Of a DNA stretch of 6,285 bases, positions 4,851 through 6,285 are shown piece after piece. Source of the stretch: an uncultured Rhodospirillales bacterium (lineage in GTDB: Bacteria; Pseudomonadota; Alphaproteobacteria; ATCC43930; CGMCC-115725); assembly GCA_903897565.1 (NCBI GenBank), contig CAIUCF010000910.1, forward strand, positions 1 to 6,285, in the 5' to 3' direction. The notes beneath the pieces were generated by a model that did not search any database, was not told the DNA's origin, and saw only the letters and a program-made list of their open reading frames with translations. How positions within the stretch are numbered: the first letter of the stretch is position 1; each line of letters begins with the position of its first letter. Both the position numbers and the translations under genes were made by a program.

Positions 4851-6285
4851 AGTGTTCGAGCACATAGTCGCCGGGGGCGTCACCGAGCACCGGATAGGCC
4901 GCGGCCCCGGGCTGCGGTGGCGCGACCCGTCCCGACGAGGGCAAGGCCCGCAGCCATGCCTCCCACGCTTCCCACCAGGAGCCCTCGCGCCACTGGGCAT
5001 GCTCGCCCCAGGAATCTGCCGGCATATGGAGCGCGCCGGCGGGGCTGTGGCCGATCCGGTAATGGCGATGGGGATGACCGGGCTCGCTGACGATGCCGGC
5101 ATTGTGGCCGCCGGAGGTCAGGACGAAGGTGATGTCGGTATCCGTCATGAGGTGAAATTTATAGACGGAGCGCCACGGTGCGATGTGGTCGGTCTCCGTG
5201 CCGACGATGAAGCATGGCAGGTGGATATCCTCGAGCGCGACCGGCTCACCGCCTGCGGGGAAACGCCCCTCGGCAAGATCGTTTTCGAGGAACAGGCGGT
5301 GGAGATATTCGGAATGCATGCGCGCCGGCAGCCGGGTGCCGTCCTGGTTCCAGGCCATCATGTCGTTGGGCATCTCATGCTCGCCGAGCAGATAGCCGCG
5401 GATGGCGCGCGACCAGATCAGGTCGTTCGAACGCAGCAACTGGAACGCGCCGGCCATCTGCTGGCTGTCGAGGTAGCCCTGCTCCGCCATGACATCGCTG
5501 AGAAACGCCACCTGATCCTCGGTAATGAAGAGCTGCAACTCGCCGGCCTCTGTGAAGTCGGTCTGCGCCGCCAGCAGGGTGACGCTGCCGAGCCGGTTGT
5601 CGCCGTCGCGCGCCATCGCCGCCGCGGTAACCGACAAGAGCGTGCCGCCGAGGCAATAACCCACGGCATGGACCGGGGCGGGGCCGTTGATCGCGGTGAC
5701 CGCGTCGAGCGCCGCCATCACTCCGTCGAGGCGATAGTCGTCGAAAGTGGTGTCGCAGAGCTCCGGGCCGGGATTGCGCCAGGAAATCGTGAAGACGGTA
5801 TGGCCCTGGTCGACGAGATAGCGAATCAGTGAATTCTGTGGCGAGAGGTCGAGGATGTAATACTTCATGATCCAGGCCGGCACGATCAGGATCGGCTCCG
5901 CCGCGACCGCCGGTGTCGTCGGGGTGTACTGGATGAGCTCCATCAGCCGGTTGCGGGCGACGACCTTGCCCGGCGTGGCGGCGAGATGCTCGCCCACCAC
6001 GAAACGGGAGGGCTCGGCCGGCCGGCCGCTGGTGATCGCGACCCAGTCGGTCATGAAATTATGCCAGCCCGCGAGCAGATTGCCGCCCGCCTTGTTCCAG
6101 GTCGCCGTGGTGACCTCGGGATTGAGCCAGGGTATATTGGTCGGGGAACAGGCGTCGAGCAACTGTCGGGCGCTGAAATTGACGATCCGCTCGGAGTTCC
6201 GCGACACTCCCGGCAGGTTGGTGGTCTCATGCTCCCACCAGCGTTCGACCAGCAGGAACTGTTGCTGGATGACGCTGTAGGGCCA
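4849..6285 (-). CDS. phaC: Poly(3-hydroxyalkanoate) synthase family protein (N-terminus outside window)
   Basis: This alpha/beta-hydrolase-fold protein belongs to the PHA synthase family, which polymerises (R)-3-hydroxyacyl-CoA into storage polyester. The frame is open to the window edge, giving 478 visible codons. The GTG at 6207 is internal, because the 26 codons before it encode family-like sequence (VIQQQFLLVERWWEHE, then TTNLPGV). About 100 N-terminal residues are probably missing. Counting from the visible 5' edge, the synthase lipase-like box GYCLGG has Cys211 (codon 5655-5653), Asp366 lies in GTETDHIAPW (5190-5188) and His394 in GGHNAG (5106-5104), so the Cys-Asp-His triad is complete. 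Also visible are ARQLLDACSPTN, WIMKYYILDL and VFTISWRNP, all typical of class I-like enzymes. No phasin or phaAB gene is near. It may be a secondary synthase dedicated to this operon. The (R)-hydratase encoded next could supply its monomer. Confidence 0.9.
   Translation of the reverse strand, partial: WPYSVIQQQFLLVERWWEHETTNLPGVSRNSERIVNFSARQLLDACSPTNIPWLNPEVTTATWNKAGGNLLAGWHNFMTDWVAITSGRPAEPSRFVVGEHLAATPGKVVARNRLMELIQYTPTTPAVAAEPILIVPAWIMKYYILDLSPQNSLIRYLVDQGHTVFTISWRNPGPELCDTTFDDYRLDGVMAALDAVTAINGPAPVHAVGYCLGGTLLSVTAAAMARDGDNRLGSVTLLAAQTDFTEAGELQLFITEDQVAFLSDVMAEQGYLDSQQMAGAFQLLRSNDLIWSRAIRGYLLGEHEMPNDMMAWNQDGTRLPARMHSEYLHRLFLENDLAEGRFPAGGEPVALEDIHLPCFIVGTETDHIAPWRSVYKFHLMTDTDITFVLTSGGHNAGIVSEPGHPHRHYRIGHSPAGALHMPADSWGEHAQWREGSWWEAWEAWLRALPSSGRVAPPQPGAAAYPVLGDAPGDYVLEH

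Noticed and set aside
4852..5832. A 326-codon open frame on the + strand opposite the PHA-synthase-like gene
   Set aside because: It is in the same codon-aligned antisense register and is explained in the same way. The opposite strand carries a complete catalytic triad.
1..6285. Mobile elements, CRISPR arrays, tRNA/rRNA genes, riboswitches, phage or defence genes
   Set aside because: There are no tandem or terminal repeats, no transposase or integrase motifs, and no gap long enough for an RNA gene. The window is ordinary, densely coding metabolic and housekeeping DNA with uniform composition.

Overview
The window comes from a GC-rich bacterial chromosome or large replicon. The proteins and the gene order point to an alphaproteobacterium of the Rhodospirillales/Rhizobiales type; this is an inference from protein flavour and gene order, not from a marker gene. 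Coding density is nearly total. There are seven coding sequences and no intergenic gap longer than about a dozen bases. I see no tRNA, rRNA, CRISPR array, insertion sequence or attachment site.

Left part, + strand (1-1401): the last 49 codons of an unrecognised gene, then signal peptidase I (lepB), whose TTG start directly abuts the preceding TAG stop. Ten bases further on is a small low-molecular-weight protein tyrosine phosphatase. The three look co-transcribed.

Right part, - strand (6285 down to 1398): a tightly packed operon read as PHA-synthase-like protein (N-terminus outside the window), then MaoC-type (R)-enoyl-CoA hydratase fused to a phosphate acyltransferase, then acetate/propionate kinase, then a FabI-like enoyl reductase. 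Junctions are a 12-base gap carrying a Shine-Dalgarno sequence, a 4-base GTGA overlap and a 4-base ATGA overlap, so translational coupling is likely. From memory, a closely similar order (orfA-pta-ackA-fabI) was described as a phosphate-stress operon in Sinorhizobium meliloti. The promoter here would lie beyond 6285 and cannot be inspected. Together the enzymes could link polyhydroxyalkanoate monomers (3-hydroxyacyl-CoA), enoyl-CoA, saturated acyl-CoA, acyl phosphate and ATP.

The two operons converge and their last genes overlap by four bases (TTAG, 1398-1401), leaving no room for a terminator between them. The system is not wholly new. The points of interest are the Ptb-like character of the acyltransferase half, the Phe at the first FabI active-site Tyr position, and what the four-gene set does as one pathway.
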